Positions 53,802 to 63,968 of a DNA stretch of 64,000 bases are shown in pieces; the stretch's first letter is position 1; every line of letters begins with the position of its first letter. Below the pieces are notes generated by a model that worked only from the letters and a program-made list of their open reading frames with translations, was not told the origin of the DNA and made no database searches. The translations under genes were made by a program, and so were the position numbers. Source of the DNA: Daejeonella sp. H1SJ63 (GTDB lineage Bacteria; Bacteroidota; Bacteroidia; Sphingobacteriales; Sphingobacteriaceae); assembly GCF_029360775.1 (NCBI RefSeq), contig NZ_JARKMZ010000010.1, positions 1 to 64,000 on the forward strand. The letters run 5' to 3'.

Positions 53802-55261
53802 TGAAGATACTCAAAGACATATTGTACGGTGTTTCGCTCAGGAAAGTGGTGGGAACTACTGATGCTGAGATTTCGGCGCTATGTTTTGACTCGCGCAAAG
53901 CAGTGCCTGGCGTATTGTTTTTTGCCATCAGAGGCACAGAATCTGACGGACACGCTTTTATAGGAAAGGCAATTGAACTGGGAGCTTCAGCAATTATATG
54001 CGAAGAATTCCCTGCGGATTTACATGATGGTATTAGTTATTTCATGGTTGAGAATGCGGCAAAAGCCCTGGGTATTGCTGCAGCGAACTTTTATGACAGG
54101 CCATCTGAAAAGCTGAAGCTGGTAGGGGTAACCGGAACCAACGGAAAAACAACAATTGCAACACTTCTGTTCCAATTGTTCAGGGATCTGGGGTATAAAA
54201 CAGGATTGCTATCAACCGTACAAAATCAGATCAATGAAGTGATTATACCTTCAACACATACCACTCCTGATCCAGTAGCGCTTAATAGTTTGCTGGCAGA
54301 AATGGCCGACAGCGGATGTGATTATTGCTTTATGGAAGTAAGCTCGCATGCGGTTGCCCAGGCAAGAATTGAAGGACTGGATTTTGCCGGCGGCATTTTT
54401 ACGAATCTTACTCATGATCATCTGGATTTCCACAAGACCTTTGATTCTTACCTGAAAGCTAAAAAAAGCTTCTTTGATGGTTTGGGTAATAAGGCCTTTG
54501 CACTGACCAATATGGATGATAAAAACGGTATGGTTATGCTGCAGAATACCAGGGCGCATAAAAAGAGCTACGGACTTAAGAATATCGCTGATTTTAAGGC
54601 TAAGATTATCGAAAATCATTTCAGCGGATTATTGCTGAATGTAGAGGGCGAGGAAGTCTGGTTTAAAATGGTTGGCAGCTTTAATGCCTATAATCTTCTG
54701 GCAGTTTATGCTACGGCCATGCTGCTTGATCAGGATCGTACTAAGGTGCTGACCTCACTGAGCCGTTTGAGTGGTGCTGAAGGTCGTTTTGACTATATCA
54801 TTTCACCTTCAGGAATTATCGGTATTGTGGATTATGCTCATACACCAGATGCGGTTCAGAATGTGTTAAGTACTATTCAGGATATCCGTAAAGGTACAGA
54901 ACAGGTTATTACAGTGCTTGGATGTGGTGGCGACCGGGATAAGGCCAAGCGCCCGGTAATGGCTCAGGTTGCATGCGACTGGAGCAGTAAAGTAATTCTG
55001 ACATCTGATAATCCGAGAACGGAAGTTCCTGAACAGATTATCCGAGATATGGAAGCGGGGGTTATGCCTCAGAATAAGAAAAAAACACTTTCCATTACAG
55101 ACAGGAAGGAAGCTATCCGTACAGCATGTCATTTGGCTAAACCCGGTGATATCGTTCTGGTAGCAGGAAAAGGGCATGAAAAATATCAGGATATCGGCGG
55201 TATAAAGCTGCCCTTTGATGATAAAGAGATATTAACTGAATTTTTAAATCTGGTAAGCTAA
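53801..55261 (+). CDS. murE: UDP-MurNAc-tripeptide synthetase (meso-DAP-adding)
   Basis: 486-aa Mur ligase. ATP-binding G112-TNGKTT118, the carbamylated-lysine region near 220 ([10 protein letters not shown]), and D403-NPR406, the motif that marks the meso-diaminopimelate-adding type rather than lysine. This agrees with DAP-type peptidoglycan in the phylum. Its start and stop each overlap the neighbouring genes by one base, so ftsI-murE-mraY-murD are translationally coupled. Confidence 0.95.
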   Translation: MKILKDILYGVSLRKVVGTTDAEISALCFDSRKAVPGVLFFAIRGTESDGHAFIGKAIELGASAIICEEFPADLHDGISYFMVENAAKALGIAAANFYDRPSEKLKLVGVTGTNGKTTIATLLFQLFRDLGYKTGLLSTVQNQINEVIIPSTHTTPDPVALNSLLAEMADSGCDYCFMEVSSHAVAQARIEGLDFAGGIFTNLTHDHLDFHKTFDSYLKAKKSFFDGLGNKAFALTNMDDKNGMVMLQNTRAHKKSYGLKNIADFKAKIIENHFSGLLLNVEGEEVWFKMVGSFNAYNLLAVYATAMLLDQDRTKVLTSLSRLSGAEGRFDYIISPSGIIGIVDYAHTPDAVQNVLSTIQDIRKGTEQVITVLGCGGDRDKAKRPVMAQVACDWSSKVILTSDNPRTEVPEQIIRDMEAGVMPQNKKKTLSITDRKEAIRTACHLAKPGDIVLVAGKGHEKYQDIGGIKLPFDDKEILTEFLNLVS

Positions 55262-56502
55262 TGTTGTACTACTTATTTACCTGGCTTGATAAGCACTATG
55301 ATATTCCCGGAGCAGGATTGTTCCAGTTTATATCATTCCGTACTGCTATGGCGGTGATCTTATCCCTGTTGCTTACCACTGTTTATGGTAGCAGACTGAT
55401 CAGAATACTGAGAGCACGACAGGTTGGTGAATCAGTAAGAAACCTTGGACTTGAGGGTCAGATGCAGAAGCAGGGAACTCCTACCATGGGCGGTTTGATT
55501 ATTCTGTTGGGTATTCTTGCACCAACACTTCTTTTTGCCCGACTTGACAATATTTACATCATCCTTATGCTGGTTACAACAGTATGGATGGGCGCAATAG
55601 GTTTCCTTGACGACTATATCAAAGTGTTTAAAAAGGATAAAGAAGGTCTGGCAGGTCGTTTTAAGATCATGGGGCAGGTTGGCCTTGCTTTGATCATTGG
55701 CTGGACTATGTATTTCCATCCTGATATTGTGGTAAGAGAGCAGGTAACCCTGCCGGCAAAGGTAAAGGCTCCGCTTGATGTTCATCAGCGTGGTAATCAG
55801 TTTTACTATACTCAGGATCTGAAATCAACCATTACCAACGTGCCGTTCTATAAAGATAATGAGTTCGATTATGCCAAAGTTCTGACTGTATTTGGCGATG
55901 AGTATGAAAAATATTCACTGGTGGTGTTCCTGCTGTTTGTAATTGTGATTATTACAGCTGTATCGAATGGAGCCAATCTTACGGATGGTATCGACGGGCT
56001 CGCTACAGGAACTTCCGCGATCATTGGGATTACACTGGCAATTTTAGCCTATGTATCGGGTAATACCATTTTTGCGGATTATCTGAATATCATGTATATC
56101 CCCTATTCCGGAGAGCTGGTGATTTTCGCCGGAGCATTTGTTGGTGCTTGTGTTGGCTTCCTGTGGTATAATTCGTTCCCTGCCCAGGTATTTATGGGAG
56201 ATACAGGAAGTCTGGCCATCGGGGGAATCATCGCGGCATTTGCGATCATGATCCGTAAAGAATTATTGATCCCTGTATTGTGCGGAGTATTTCTGGTAGA
56301 GAATCTTTCGGTCATCATGCAGGTATCTTATTTTAAGTATACCAAACGGAAATTCGGTGAAGGCAGACGTATTTTCCTGATGTCGCCATTGCACCATCAC
56401 TATCAGAAAAAAGGGTACCATGAGGCTAAGATCGTTACGCGTTTCTGGATCGTGGGAATCTTACTGGCCATATTAACTATTGTGACTTTAAAGCTAAGAT
56501 AA
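55261..56502 (+). CDS. mraY: Phospho-MurNAc-pentapeptide translocase
   Basis: 413-aa polytopic enzyme that makes lipid I from UDP-MurNAc-pentapeptide and undecaprenyl phosphate. Catalytic motif GFLDDYIK (D117, D118), [12 protein letters not shown], and the C-terminal [13 protein letters not shown]. It is about 50 residues longer than E. coli MraY because of an insert (about 163-215, [13 protein letters not shown] and following) typical of Bacteroidota. One-base overlaps with murE and murD. Confidence 0.96.
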   Translation: MLYYLFTWLDKHYDIPGAGLFQFISFRTAMAVILSLLLTTVYGSRLIRILRARQVGESVRNLGLEGQMQKQGTPTMGGLIILLGILAPTLLFARLDNIYIILMLVTTVWMGAIGFLDDYIKVFKKDKEGLAGRFKIMGQVGLALIIGWTMYFHPDIVVREQVTLPAKVKAPLDVHQRGNQFYYTQDLKSTITNVPFYKDNEFDYAKVLTVFGDEYEKYSLVVFLLFVIVIITAVSNGANLTDGIDGLATGTSAIIGITLAILAYVSGNTIFADYLNIMYIPYSGELVIFAGAFVGACVGFLWYNSFPAQVFMGDTGSLAIGGIIAAFAIMIRKELLIPVLCGVFLVENLSVIMQVSYFKYTKRKFGEGRRIFLMSPLHHHYQKKGYHEAKIVTRFWIVGILLAILTIVTLKLR

Positions 56503-57854
56503 TGGGTGAGAAGAAATATATCGTTGTTCTTGGGGCCGGTGAAAGCGGGGCAGGTGCTGCATTGCTTGCACAGAAGCAGGGTTTTGATGTGTTCGTCTCG
56601 GATTTTGGGGGTATAGCCGATCACTACAAAAGGGATCTGGAGCAGGCCGGAATACCTTTCGAAGAGAACGGGCATACAGAAGACCGTATTTTATCTGCAT
56701 CTGAAGTGGTTAAAAGTCCGGGTATTCCTGATAAGGCTCCAATAATTAAAAAGCTGAAAGAAAAGCATATTCCTATCCTTTCTGAGATTGAGTTTGCCGC
56801 ACGCTATACAGATGCCAGGTTGATCTGTATCACAGGATCGAACGGTAAATCAACTACAACTATGCTAACTTATCATATCCTGAAAAATGCAGGGTTAAAG
56901 GTTGGACTGGGAGGGAATATAGGCAAGAGCTTCGCCCGTCAGGTAGCATTTGAAAATTATGATCTCTATGTGTTGGAGATAAGCAGCTTTATGCTGGATA
57001 ATATGTATCAGTTTAAAGCTGATATCGCAGTATTGCTGAACATCACTCCTGATCATCTCGACAGGTATGATTATAAAATGGAAAACTATTCTGATTCCAA
57101 GTTCAGGATCATACAGAATCAGCAGGCAGATGATGTGTTTATCTACTGCGCCGATGATGAAGAAACCCAAAAGGGACTACTCAGACATCAGGTAAATGCA
57201 AAAGCTTATCCGTTCTCCATTGAGAAAGAGCTCGAAAAGGGAGCATACCTTGATAAAGAACAAATCATAATCAACCTTCACCAGAAAAACCAAGAACCAC
57301 TTACTATGTCAATCAAAGATTTAGCACTCCAGGGCAAGCACAATATTTATAATTCTATGGCTTCGGGCATAGTCGCTAAAGTGCTTGAGTTAAGAAATGA
57401 ATCCATCCGCGATAGTATGGGTAGTTTCACCAATATTGAACACAGGCTGGAGCATGTGGCCAAAATTTCAGGAATCGATTTTATTAACGATTCAAAAGCA
57501 ACAAATGTGAATTCTACCTGGTATGCTCTGGAAAGCATGCCCGGAGATGTTGTACTTATCCTTGGTGGAGTAGATAAAGGCAATGATTATGGAATGCTTA
57601 AAGATCTGGTGAAATCGAAGGTTAAAGCTATCGTTTGTTTGGGGAAGGATAATAAACGTATTCATGAAGCTTTTGAAGATGATGTTGAAGTAATCGTTAA
57701 TACTTTCTCGGCAAATGAGGCGGTACAACTGGCTTATCATCTGGCAAAGAAAGGTGATACGGTCTTATTATCCCCTGCCTGTGCAAGTTTTGACCTTTTC
57801 AAGAACTATGAAGACAGAGGGAATCAGTTTAAGAAGGCTGTAATGGAGCTTTGA
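56502..57854 (+). CDS. murD: UDP-MurNAc-L-alanine:D-glutamate ligase
   Basis: 450-aa Mur ligase. N-terminal VVLGAGESGAGAALLAQKQG (UDP-binding Rossmann domain), ATP loop G112-SNGKSTTT, NITPDHLDRYD, and the C-terminal ILGGVDKGNDY. It adds D-glutamate to UDP-MurNAc-Ala. A 138-bp word-repeat gap follows before ftsW, the longest break in the second half of the cluster. Confidence 0.96.
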   Translation: MGEKKYIVVLGAGESGAGAALLAQKQGFDVFVSDFGGIADHYKRDLEQAGIPFEENGHTEDRILSASEVVKSPGIPDKAPIIKKLKEKHIPILSEIEFAARYTDARLICITGSNGKSTTTMLTYHILKNAGLKVGLGGNIGKSFARQVAFENYDLYVLEISSFMLDNMYQFKADIAVLLNITPDHLDRYDYKMENYSDSKFRIIQNQQADDVFIYCADDEETQKGLLRHQVNAKAYPFSIEKELEKGAYLDKEQIIINLHQKNQEPLTMSIKDLALQGKHNIYNSMASGIVAKVLELRNESIRDSMGSFTNIEHRLEHVAKISGIDFINDSKATNVNSTWYALESMPGDVVLILGGVDKGNDYGMLKDLVKSKVKAIVCLGKDNKRIHEAFEDDVEVIVNTFSANEAVQLAYHLAKKGDTVLLSPACASFDLFKNYEDRGNQFKKAVMEL

Positions 57855-57992
57855 TGTTTTGGACAGACAATTGTTTGGAACAAAGAATAAAAATAAAGGG
57901 GCAAAGGCGATGAATTTTGAATTTCAAATCAGCATCCTTTACTCTAACAACAGATAGCAGATAACAGACAACAGTTAACTGATAACAGATAA
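57855..57992. repeat. Word-repeat tract between murD and ftsW
   Basis: The last 45 nt are a run of AACAGATAGCAGATAACAG-like words containing the perfect palindrome CAGTTAACTG (57972-57981); the run ends directly at the ftsW ATG (57993). The remainder of the gap is AT-rich with no gene. Confidence 0.7.
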
Positions 57993-59153
57993 ATGGAAAG
58001 ACTAATAAGTAAAACAAAAGGGGACCGCTGGATCTGGCTGATTGTAATCATACTTTCGGTATGGTCGCTTCTTGCTGTGTACAGCGCAACCGGAACGCTT
58101 GCTTATAAAAAAGGGGTTGGTTCTGAGCAGTTTCTGATCAAACATCTGGTAATGATCGTTGGGGGTATTGCTCTGATGTATTTTTCGCACTTGCTTGATT
58201 ACCGCTACTATGCAGGTATTTCTAAAGTGCTGATGGTGATAACTATTCCATTGCTTCTTTATACCCTGCTTTTTGGAGCTAATGTTAATGATGCCAGCAG
58301 GTGGGTAACTATTCCTATTATTAATCAGACATTCCAGACATCGGATTTGGCTAAGCTGGCTCTGATTACATTTCTGGCCAGAACTCTGACCAAAAAGCAG
58401 GAGAATATTAAGGATGTGAAGAATGCCTTTGTTCCGATAATGGGTTCTGTTTGTGTGGTGTTCGTATTGATTGCACTGGCAAACCTTTCAACTGCGCTGA
58501 TGCTGTTTGGTGTTAGTATTCTGCTGCTGATTATCGGACGAATCAGTATTAAACAAATTGCAATTGTATGTCTTGCAGGAGCAGTACTGCTTGGAGCGGT
58601 TATGATGCTGGGCCCGCGACGTAAGACCTATATGTCGAGGATTGAAACATTTATGCATCCCGAAAAGGCAGATCCTGATAAAGCATTTCAGGCTAATCAG
58701 TCGAAGATCGCAATCGCAACCGGTGGTGTCTTTGGTAAAGGTCCGGGAAACAGCACGCAGCGTAATTACCTGCCTCACCCATATTCTGACTTTGTATTCG
58801 CATTGATTATAGAGGAATATGGAACTGTGGGTGGTGTCGGACTGGTATTGTTATATCTGGTTTTTCTGTATCGATGCGTATTGATTGTAACTCAGAGCCC
58901 CAAGGCCTTTGGTGCACTGCTGGCAGCAGGACTGAGTTTCAGTCTTACGATACAGGCATTTGCAAATATGGCGGTAGCCGTGGGGCTTGGTCCGGTTACA
59001 GGGGTTCCGCTGCCATTGGTGAGTATGGGTGGCACATCAATTTTATTTACCAGTGTGGCATTCGGAATTATTCTGAGTGTAAGCCGGGATATTGATGAGA
59101 AAAAACAAAAGGAGCAGGATAAAGTTATCGTTGGAGAAATCCCGGCAATGTAA
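57993..59153 (+). CDS. ftsW: SEDS peptidoglycan glycosyltransferase
   Basis: 386-aa SEDS-family protein with about ten membrane helices, which polymerises glycan at the septum together with FtsI. Recognised by WLIVIILSVWSLLAVYSATGTLAYK at the start, GPRRKTYMSRIETFMHPEKADPD, GGVFGKGPGNSTQRNYLPHPYSDFVFA and PLPLVSMGGTSIL near the end. The start is the ATG immediately after the word-repeat tract; it gives the usual short cytoplasmic N-terminus. Confidence 0.94.
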   Translation: MERLISKTKGDRWIWLIVIILSVWSLLAVYSATGTLAYKKGVGSEQFLIKHLVMIVGGIALMYFSHLLDYRYYAGISKVLMVITIPLLLYTLLFGANVNDASRWVTIPIINQTFQTSDLAKLALITFLARTLTKKQENIKDVKNAFVPIMGSVCVVFVLIALANLSTALMLFGVSILLLIIGRISIKQIAIVCLAGAVLLGAVMMLGPRRKTYMSRIETFMHPEKADPDKAFQANQSKIAIATGGVFGKGPGNSTQRNYLPHPYSDFVFALIIEEYGTVGGVGLVLLYLVFLYRCVLIVTQSPKAFGALLAAGLSFSLTIQAFANMAVAVGLGPVTGVPLPLVSMGGTSILFTSVAFGIILSVSRDIDEKKQKEQDKVIVGEIPAM

Positions 59154-59170
59154 TTATTAGAATAAAAGGC

Positions 59171-60268
59171 ATGGCAAAAAGAGTGATCATAAGTGGAGGC
59201 GGTACAGGAGGGCATATTTTCCCTGCTGTGGCTATTGCGAATGCACTCAAAAAAATCGCCCCCGATACGGAAATTCTTTTTGTTGGTGCGAACGGCCGCA
59301 TGGAAATGGAAAAAGTGCCAGCTGCCGGATATAAAATTATTGGGCTCGATATTCAGGGCTTTCAGCGAAGTTCATTGTTGAAAAATGTGATGCTTCCGGT
59401 AAAGCTGCTGAAGTCTGTGCTGAAAGCAAGAGAAATCATCAAAGATTTTAAACCTGATGCAGCGGTTGGTGTTGGGGGCTATGCTTCCGGTCCGCTATTG
59501 TATGCAGCTTCACAAATGAATATACCTTATCTTATTCAGGAGCAGAATTCCTTTGCCGGAATAACCAATAAATGGCTGGGTAAAGGAGCCTCGGTTATTT
59601 GTGTAGCCTTTGAGGGGATGGAGAAGTTCTTTCCAAAAGATAAGATCATGCTGACAGGCAATCCAATCAGGAAGGAAGTAGTAGATATTGAAAATAAACG
59701 TTTTGCAGCAGCTGAATTACTGAGTCTTTCGCCGTTAAAGAAAACTATTCTGGTAACAGGCGGAAGTTTGGGTTCGGGAACGCTGAACAAAAGTATGCTT
59801 GGCGGACTTGAAAAGATCAGGGCGGCGGATGTGCAGCTGATTTGGCAGACTGGGAAATATTATTACAATTCAATAACTGAGCAGTTGAAGGGTAAAGATC
59901 TTTCAAATATTAAGGTGCTCGAATTTTTACATCGGATGGATCTGGCTTATGCTGCTGCTGATCTGGTAATCTCCAGAGCGGGGGCAGGAACAATTGCAGA
60001 ATTGTGTGCTGTGAAGAAGCCGGTAATTCTGGTTCCATCCCCAAATGTGGCTGAAGATCATCAAACTAAAAACGCAATGGCATTGGTTAAGAATAATGCA
60101 GCCATGATGGTAAGTGATGCAATGGCCGAAGCTGAGCTGGTTGATGTTGCATTGCTGTTGCTGGATAATAAAAATAAATGCGAAGAATTATCTGAGAATA
60201 TCAGCAGGATGGAATTGCCTGACGCAGATGAGATCATTGCAAGGGAAGTATTAAAATTGGCAAAATAG
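59171..60268 (+). CDS. murG: UDP-GlcNAc:lipid I N-acetylglucosaminyltransferase
   Basis: 365-aa peripheral GT28 glycosyltransferase that makes lipid II. N-terminal glycine loop G9-GGTGGH15, GVGGYASGPLLYAA, EQNSFAGITNKWLGK, and the donor-site block SRAGAGTIAELCAVKKPVILVPSP. It starts 17 bp after ftsW and precedes murC by 6 bp. Confidence 0.96.
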   Translation: MAKRVIISGGGTGGHIFPAVAIANALKKIAPDTEILFVGANGRMEMEKVPAAGYKIIGLDIQGFQRSSLLKNVMLPVKLLKSVLKAREIIKDFKPDAAVGVGGYASGPLLYAASQMNIPYLIQEQNSFAGITNKWLGKGASVICVAFEGMEKFFPKDKIMLTGNPIRKEVVDIENKRFAAAELLSLSPLKKTILVTGGSLGSGTLNKSMLGGLEKIRAADVQLIWQTGKYYYNSITEQLKGKDLSNIKVLEFLHRMDLAYAAADLVISRAGAGTIAELCAVKKPVILVPSPNVAEDHQTKNAMALVKNNAAMMVSDAMAEAELVDVALLLLDNKNKCEELSENISRMELPDADEIIAREVLKLAK

Positions 60269-60274
60269 AATATT

Positions 60275-61630
60275 ATGGAGCTGGAAAATATAGAAAGAGT
60301 TTATCTGGTAGGAATCGGCGGGATTGGAATGAGCGGACTTGCGCGTTATTTTAAAAAGCGTGGTTGTGTGGTTTGTGGTTATGATAAAACCTGCACACAG
60401 CTTACTGAAAGATTGATTAATGAGGGTATTCCTGTAGTTTTTCATGATGAGGTAGATAATATTCCGGTAAGTTTTCAGGAGAATGATCTTCATACCCTGA
60501 TAATTTATACTCCTGCTATTCCTAAAGATTCAGCGATTCTGAATTATTTCAGAAATCGTTCTTATACCCTGAAAAAGCGCTCAGAGGTATTAGGGATTAT
60601 CAGTAAGGGCATGTATACCATTGCGGTAGCCGGAACTCATGGCAAAACCACCACCTCTTCAATCATTGCTCATGTATTGAAAGACAGCGGGTATGATTGT
60701 TCTGCATTTCTTGGAGGCATTGCCAGCAATTACAACTCAAATGTCCTCTTTGGACAAAATAACACGATGGTGGTTGAGGCTGATGAATTTGACCGTTCAT
60801 TTCTAACTCTTCATCCTGATATTGCCATTGTTACTTCAATGGATGCCGATCACCTGGATATTTATGGAGATAAAATGCATCTGGTTGAGTCATTCAAGCA
60901 ATTCAGCTCACAGCTTAAACCTGGCGGAAGACTTATTTACCGCAAAGGGCTTGATCTTCAGGGAGGCAAAACCTATTCGGCTACTGTGATGGCTGATATT
61001 CAGGCTTTTAATGTGCGAATAAAGGATGGAAGCTTCTGGTTTGATTTTAAAAATTGGAATACAGAGATAGAGAATATTCAACTCGGACTTCCGGGGCTTC
61101 ACAATATTGAAAATGCCGTATCTGCAATAGAGGTTGCTTTGCATCTGGGAATTGATCCTGAAAAGATCAAAAAGGCTCTGGCAGGTTTCCTTGGAGTTAA
61201 ACGGCGTTTTGAATATATCCTGAAAAGTGCCGGACATATTTATATTGATGATTATGCACATCATCCTGAAGAATTGAGGGCTTGTATTCAGGCAGTAAAA
61301 AGTCTTTATCCTGACAAAAAGCTGACGGCTATTTTTCAGCCACATTTATTTACCAGAACCAGGGATTTTGCTCCGGGCTTTTCTGAGGTCTTAAGTATGG
61401 TAGATGATTTGATCATGCTTGATATTTATCCTGCAAGGGAATTGCCTATAGAGGGCGTGAGTTCTGCGATGATTCTGGATAAAGTAAATAATGCCTCAAA
61501 GCGAATCCTGTCTAAACATGAGGCTTTGGATTATGTAAAAGCAAATAAGCCTGAATTATTATTAACCGTTGGTGCAGGTGATATTGATACACTTGTTCAA
61601 CCTTTGAAAGAAATATTGGAGAATGCTTAA
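60275..61630 (+). CDS. murC: UDP-MurNAc:L-alanine ligase
   Basis: 451-aa Mur ligase, the first amino-acid-adding enzyme. UDP-binding VGIGGIGMSGLARYFKKRG (12-30), ATP loop G120-THGKTTT, VEADEFDRSFL, and YAHHPEELRA. Its end overlaps ftsQ by 8 bp. Together with murD, murE and murG it supplies most steps from UDP-MurNAc to lipid II; murF and ddl are not in the window. Confidence 0.96.
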   Translation: MELENIERVYLVGIGGIGMSGLARYFKKRGCVVCGYDKTCTQLTERLINEGIPVVFHDEVDNIPVSFQENDLHTLIIYTPAIPKDSAILNYFRNRSYTLKKRSEVLGIISKGMYTIAVAGTHGKTTTSSIIAHVLKDSGYDCSAFLGGIASNYNSNVLFGQNNTMVVEADEFDRSFLTLHPDIAIVTSMDADHLDIYGDKMHLVESFKQFSSQLKPGGRLIYRKGLDLQGGKTYSATVMADIQAFNVRIKDGSFWFDFKNWNTEIENIQLGLPGLHNIENAVSAIEVALHLGIDPEKIKKALAGFLGVKRRFEYILKSAGHIYIDDYAHHPEELRACIQAVKSLYPDKKLTAIFQPHLFTRTRDFAPGFSEVLSMVDDLIMLDIYPARELPIEGVSSAMILDKVNNASKRILSKHEALDYVKANKPELLLTVGAGDIDTLVQPLKEILENA

Positions 61631-62483
61631 ACGAATTAACTGGAAGGCGATTTTATATGGTTTTCTCTGGCTTGTGAGCCTGAGTGGCCTCGTCATGTTA
61701 ATGAGTTTTATAGAAATTAAAAAGGATAAGCTGAAGTGCAGGGATGTAAAGGTCATTCTTCCGGGGCGCTATAATTTTGTAGAACGGGATGAAATTGACC
61801 GGATTCTTCTGGAAAGCGGGGGGATTTTGGTTGGTAAGGGTCTGCATGAGATTAATATTCATAAACTGGAGAACAGATTAAAAGCTAATCCATTTATCGA
61901 ATATGCTAAGGTGTATGCCGATATGGATGGCATTGTCCATGTTCAGATCAGACAGCGTGAGCCGGTATTAAGGGTTATTAATATGGCTAACCTTCATTTT
62001 TATGTGGATGGTAAAGGGCTGAAAATGCCGGTTTCAGATAATTATACTGCAAAGGTGCTGGTAGTTAATGGATTCATTGACGAGGATTTTACAGGTAAGG
62101 TTGATACTCTGCAATCAAAACTGATGAAGGACCTTTACCGGGCTGCATTATTTATCAAAGCAGATACACTTTGGGATAGTCAGATCGAACAGCTGTTTGT
62201 TGATCTGAATGGAGATATTGAAATGGTACCCAGAGTAGGTGATCATAAAATCATTCTGGGTGATGCCGATTCATTGCAAACCAAGTTCAGAAATCTGTTT
62301 TTCTTTTATAAGAAAGCAATCCCCAAGATGGGATGGGATACCTATAAAACAATTAATCTGAAATATGCCAATCAGATTGTTTGTGAAAAAAATGTGACTG
62401 ATTCAACACAGCTGAAGTCCGGAAATGTTTCAGCTTCTGCAGACAGTACACAAACAGAAATTAAAGAAGTAACAAAAAATTAA
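61623..62483 (+). CDS. ftsQ: Cell division protein FtsQ
   Basis: 286-aa bitopic protein: short basic cytoplasmic tail, one membrane helix (about 8-28), then a periplasmic POTRA/FtsQ region (about 37-115, with VERDEIDRILLESGG and ANPFIEYAKVYADMDGIVHVQIRQREPVLRVI). The C-terminus (about 255-286) is Ser/Thr/Lys-rich and probably disordered. It links FtsL/FtsB with the rest of the divisome. Confidence 0.9.
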   Translation: MLKRINWKAILYGFLWLVSLSGLVMLMSFIEIKKDKLKCRDVKVILPGRYNFVERDEIDRILLESGGILVGKGLHEINIHKLENRLKANPFIEYAKVYADMDGIVHVQIRQREPVLRVINMANLHFYVDGKGLKMPVSDNYTAKVLVVNGFIDEDFTGKVDTLQSKLMKDLYRAALFIKADTLWDSQIEQLFVDLNGDIEMVPRVGDHKIILGDADSLQTKFRNLFFFYKKAIPKMGWDTYKTINLKYANQIVCEKNVTDSTQLKSGNVSASADSTQTEIKEVTKN

Positions 62484-62493
62484 TGCTAATCAT

Positions 62494-63840
62494 ATGGATC
62501 AAATTAACTCAGCCTCAGCAAAAAATTCACCAATAGTTGTCGGACTAGATATCGGTACTACGAAGATTTGCGTAACCGTTGGGCGCAGGAGTGAACACGG
62601 CAAGATCGAGATCTTGGGTATCGGTAAGGCCGAATCTGCAGGTGTAACCCGTGGAGTGGTTTCAAATATTCAAAAGACAGTTCAGGCGATTATGCTTGCC
62701 GTTGAAGAAGCCAGTGCACAGTCAAATGTGGATGTAAAGGTAGTAAATGTTGGGATTGCCGGGCAGCACATCAAAAGTTTGCAGCACCGTGGTATTCTTA
62801 CCCGTAAGGAATTGAATACTGAGATTCAGCGCAAGGATATCGATAAGCTTATCGAAGATATGTACAAGCTTCTTATGCCACCGGGAGAGGAGATCATTCA
62901 TGTATTACCGCAGGAGTTCACTGTTGATAATGAGCCGGGTGTAAAAGATCCTATCGGTATGGCAGGGGTGCGTCTTGAGGCAAATTTTCATATTATTTCA
63001 GGACATGTTAGTGCAGTGAAGAACATTTTGAAATGTGTGGGTAATGCCGGACTTGAAACCCAGGAATTGATTCTTGAACCATTAGCATCTTCTGAATCTG
63101 TATTGAGTGAAGAAGAAAAGGAAGCCGGAGTTGTGCTTGTTGATATTGGTGGCGGTACAACCGATCTGGCTATTTTTCATGAAGGAATTATCAGGCATAC
63201 TGCAGTGATCCCGTTCGGAGGTAATAGTGTAACAGAAGATATCCGTGAGGGATGTTCAGTGATGCGTAATCAGGCTGAACTACTGAAGACACGTTTTGGC
63301 TCGGCACTTGCTGAAGAGAATAAAGAAAATGAAATTATCTGTGTTCCGGGTCTTCGGGGCAGAGAACCGAAAGAGATCTCAGTTAAGAATCTGGCTTATG
63401 TGATTCAGGCCAGAATGGAAGAGATTATCGAACACGTTTATTATGAGATTAAATCTTCGGGCTTTGAGAAAAAGCTGATAGCAGGTATTGTGATAACCGG
63501 AGGCGGTGCGCAATTGAAGCATTTGCCTCAGCTGGTTGAATTTGTAACCGGACTGGATGCACGCGTTGGATATCCGAATGAGCATCTTGCAAAAAATGAT
63601 GTTTTGCCTAAGAATGTTTACGATGAGCTGAAAAGCCCAATGTATGCAACCGGTATCGGATTGCTGATCAAGGGAATTCAAAAGGCAGAAATGCTGGAGG
63701 AGACTATAAGCAGAGCTAAATCTCCTGAGGTAGCCCCCCTGGCAGAGAAGCCTAAAAAACCTATGGGTTTATTGGATTCACTGCTTCAAAAGGGAGCCAG
63801 ATTTATTAAAGATGATATCAAAGATGAGGACTATGTTTAA
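62494..63840 (+). CDS. ftsA: Cell division protein FtsA
   Basis: 448-aa actin-like ATPase that tethers FtsZ to the membrane. Phosphate-1 motif VGLDIGTTKICVTVG (16-30), the 1C subdomain (about 90-170), phosphate-2 VLVDIGGGTTDLAIF, adenosine motif GIVITGGGAQLKHL, and a C-terminal amphipathic helix (GLLDSLLQKGARFIKDD) for membrane binding after a Pro/Lys linker. ftsZ follows after 128 bp. Confidence 0.96.
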   Translation: MDQINSASAKNSPIVVGLDIGTTKICVTVGRRSEHGKIEILGIGKAESAGVTRGVVSNIQKTVQAIMLAVEEASAQSNVDVKVVNVGIAGQHIKSLQHRGILTRKELNTEIQRKDIDKLIEDMYKLLMPPGEEIIHVLPQEFTVDNEPGVKDPIGMAGVRLEANFHIISGHVSAVKNILKCVGNAGLETQELILEPLASSESVLSEEEKEAGVVLVDIGGGTTDLAIFHEGIIRHTAVIPFGGNSVTEDIREGCSVMRNQAELLKTRFGSALAEENKENEIICVPGLRGREPKEISVKNLAYVIQARMEEIIEHVYYEIKSSGFEKKLIAGIVITGGGAQLKHLPQLVEFVTGLDARVGYPNEHLAKNDVLPKNVYDELKSPMYATGIGLLIKGIQKAEMLEETISRAKSPEVAPLAEKPKKPMGLLDSLLQKGARFIKDDIKDEDYV

Positions 63841-63843
63841 TAA

Positions 63844-63902
63844 TTATCCACAAAAAGAGAATTTCCCACATTCTAACAATTGTGGAAAACGACTGTGGAA
63901 AA
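63844..63902. promoter_or_regulatory. Cluster of four DnaA-box-like sequences upstream of ftsZ
   Basis: TTATCCACA (63844-63852, the canonical DnaA box), TTTCCCACA (63862-63870), and TGTGGAAAA twice (63881-63889 and 63894-63902, i.e. TTTTCCACA on the minus strand) lie within 60 bp in the ftsA-ftsZ gap. Two point each way. DnaA control of ftsZ, or binding by another factor such as MraZ, is inferred. Confidence 0.5.
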
Positions 63903-63968
63903 TTATTTAATATTAGACCGGAAACTGTCTGAGCACGAAAAAGATTTACCCAACTGATTATTAAAGAT

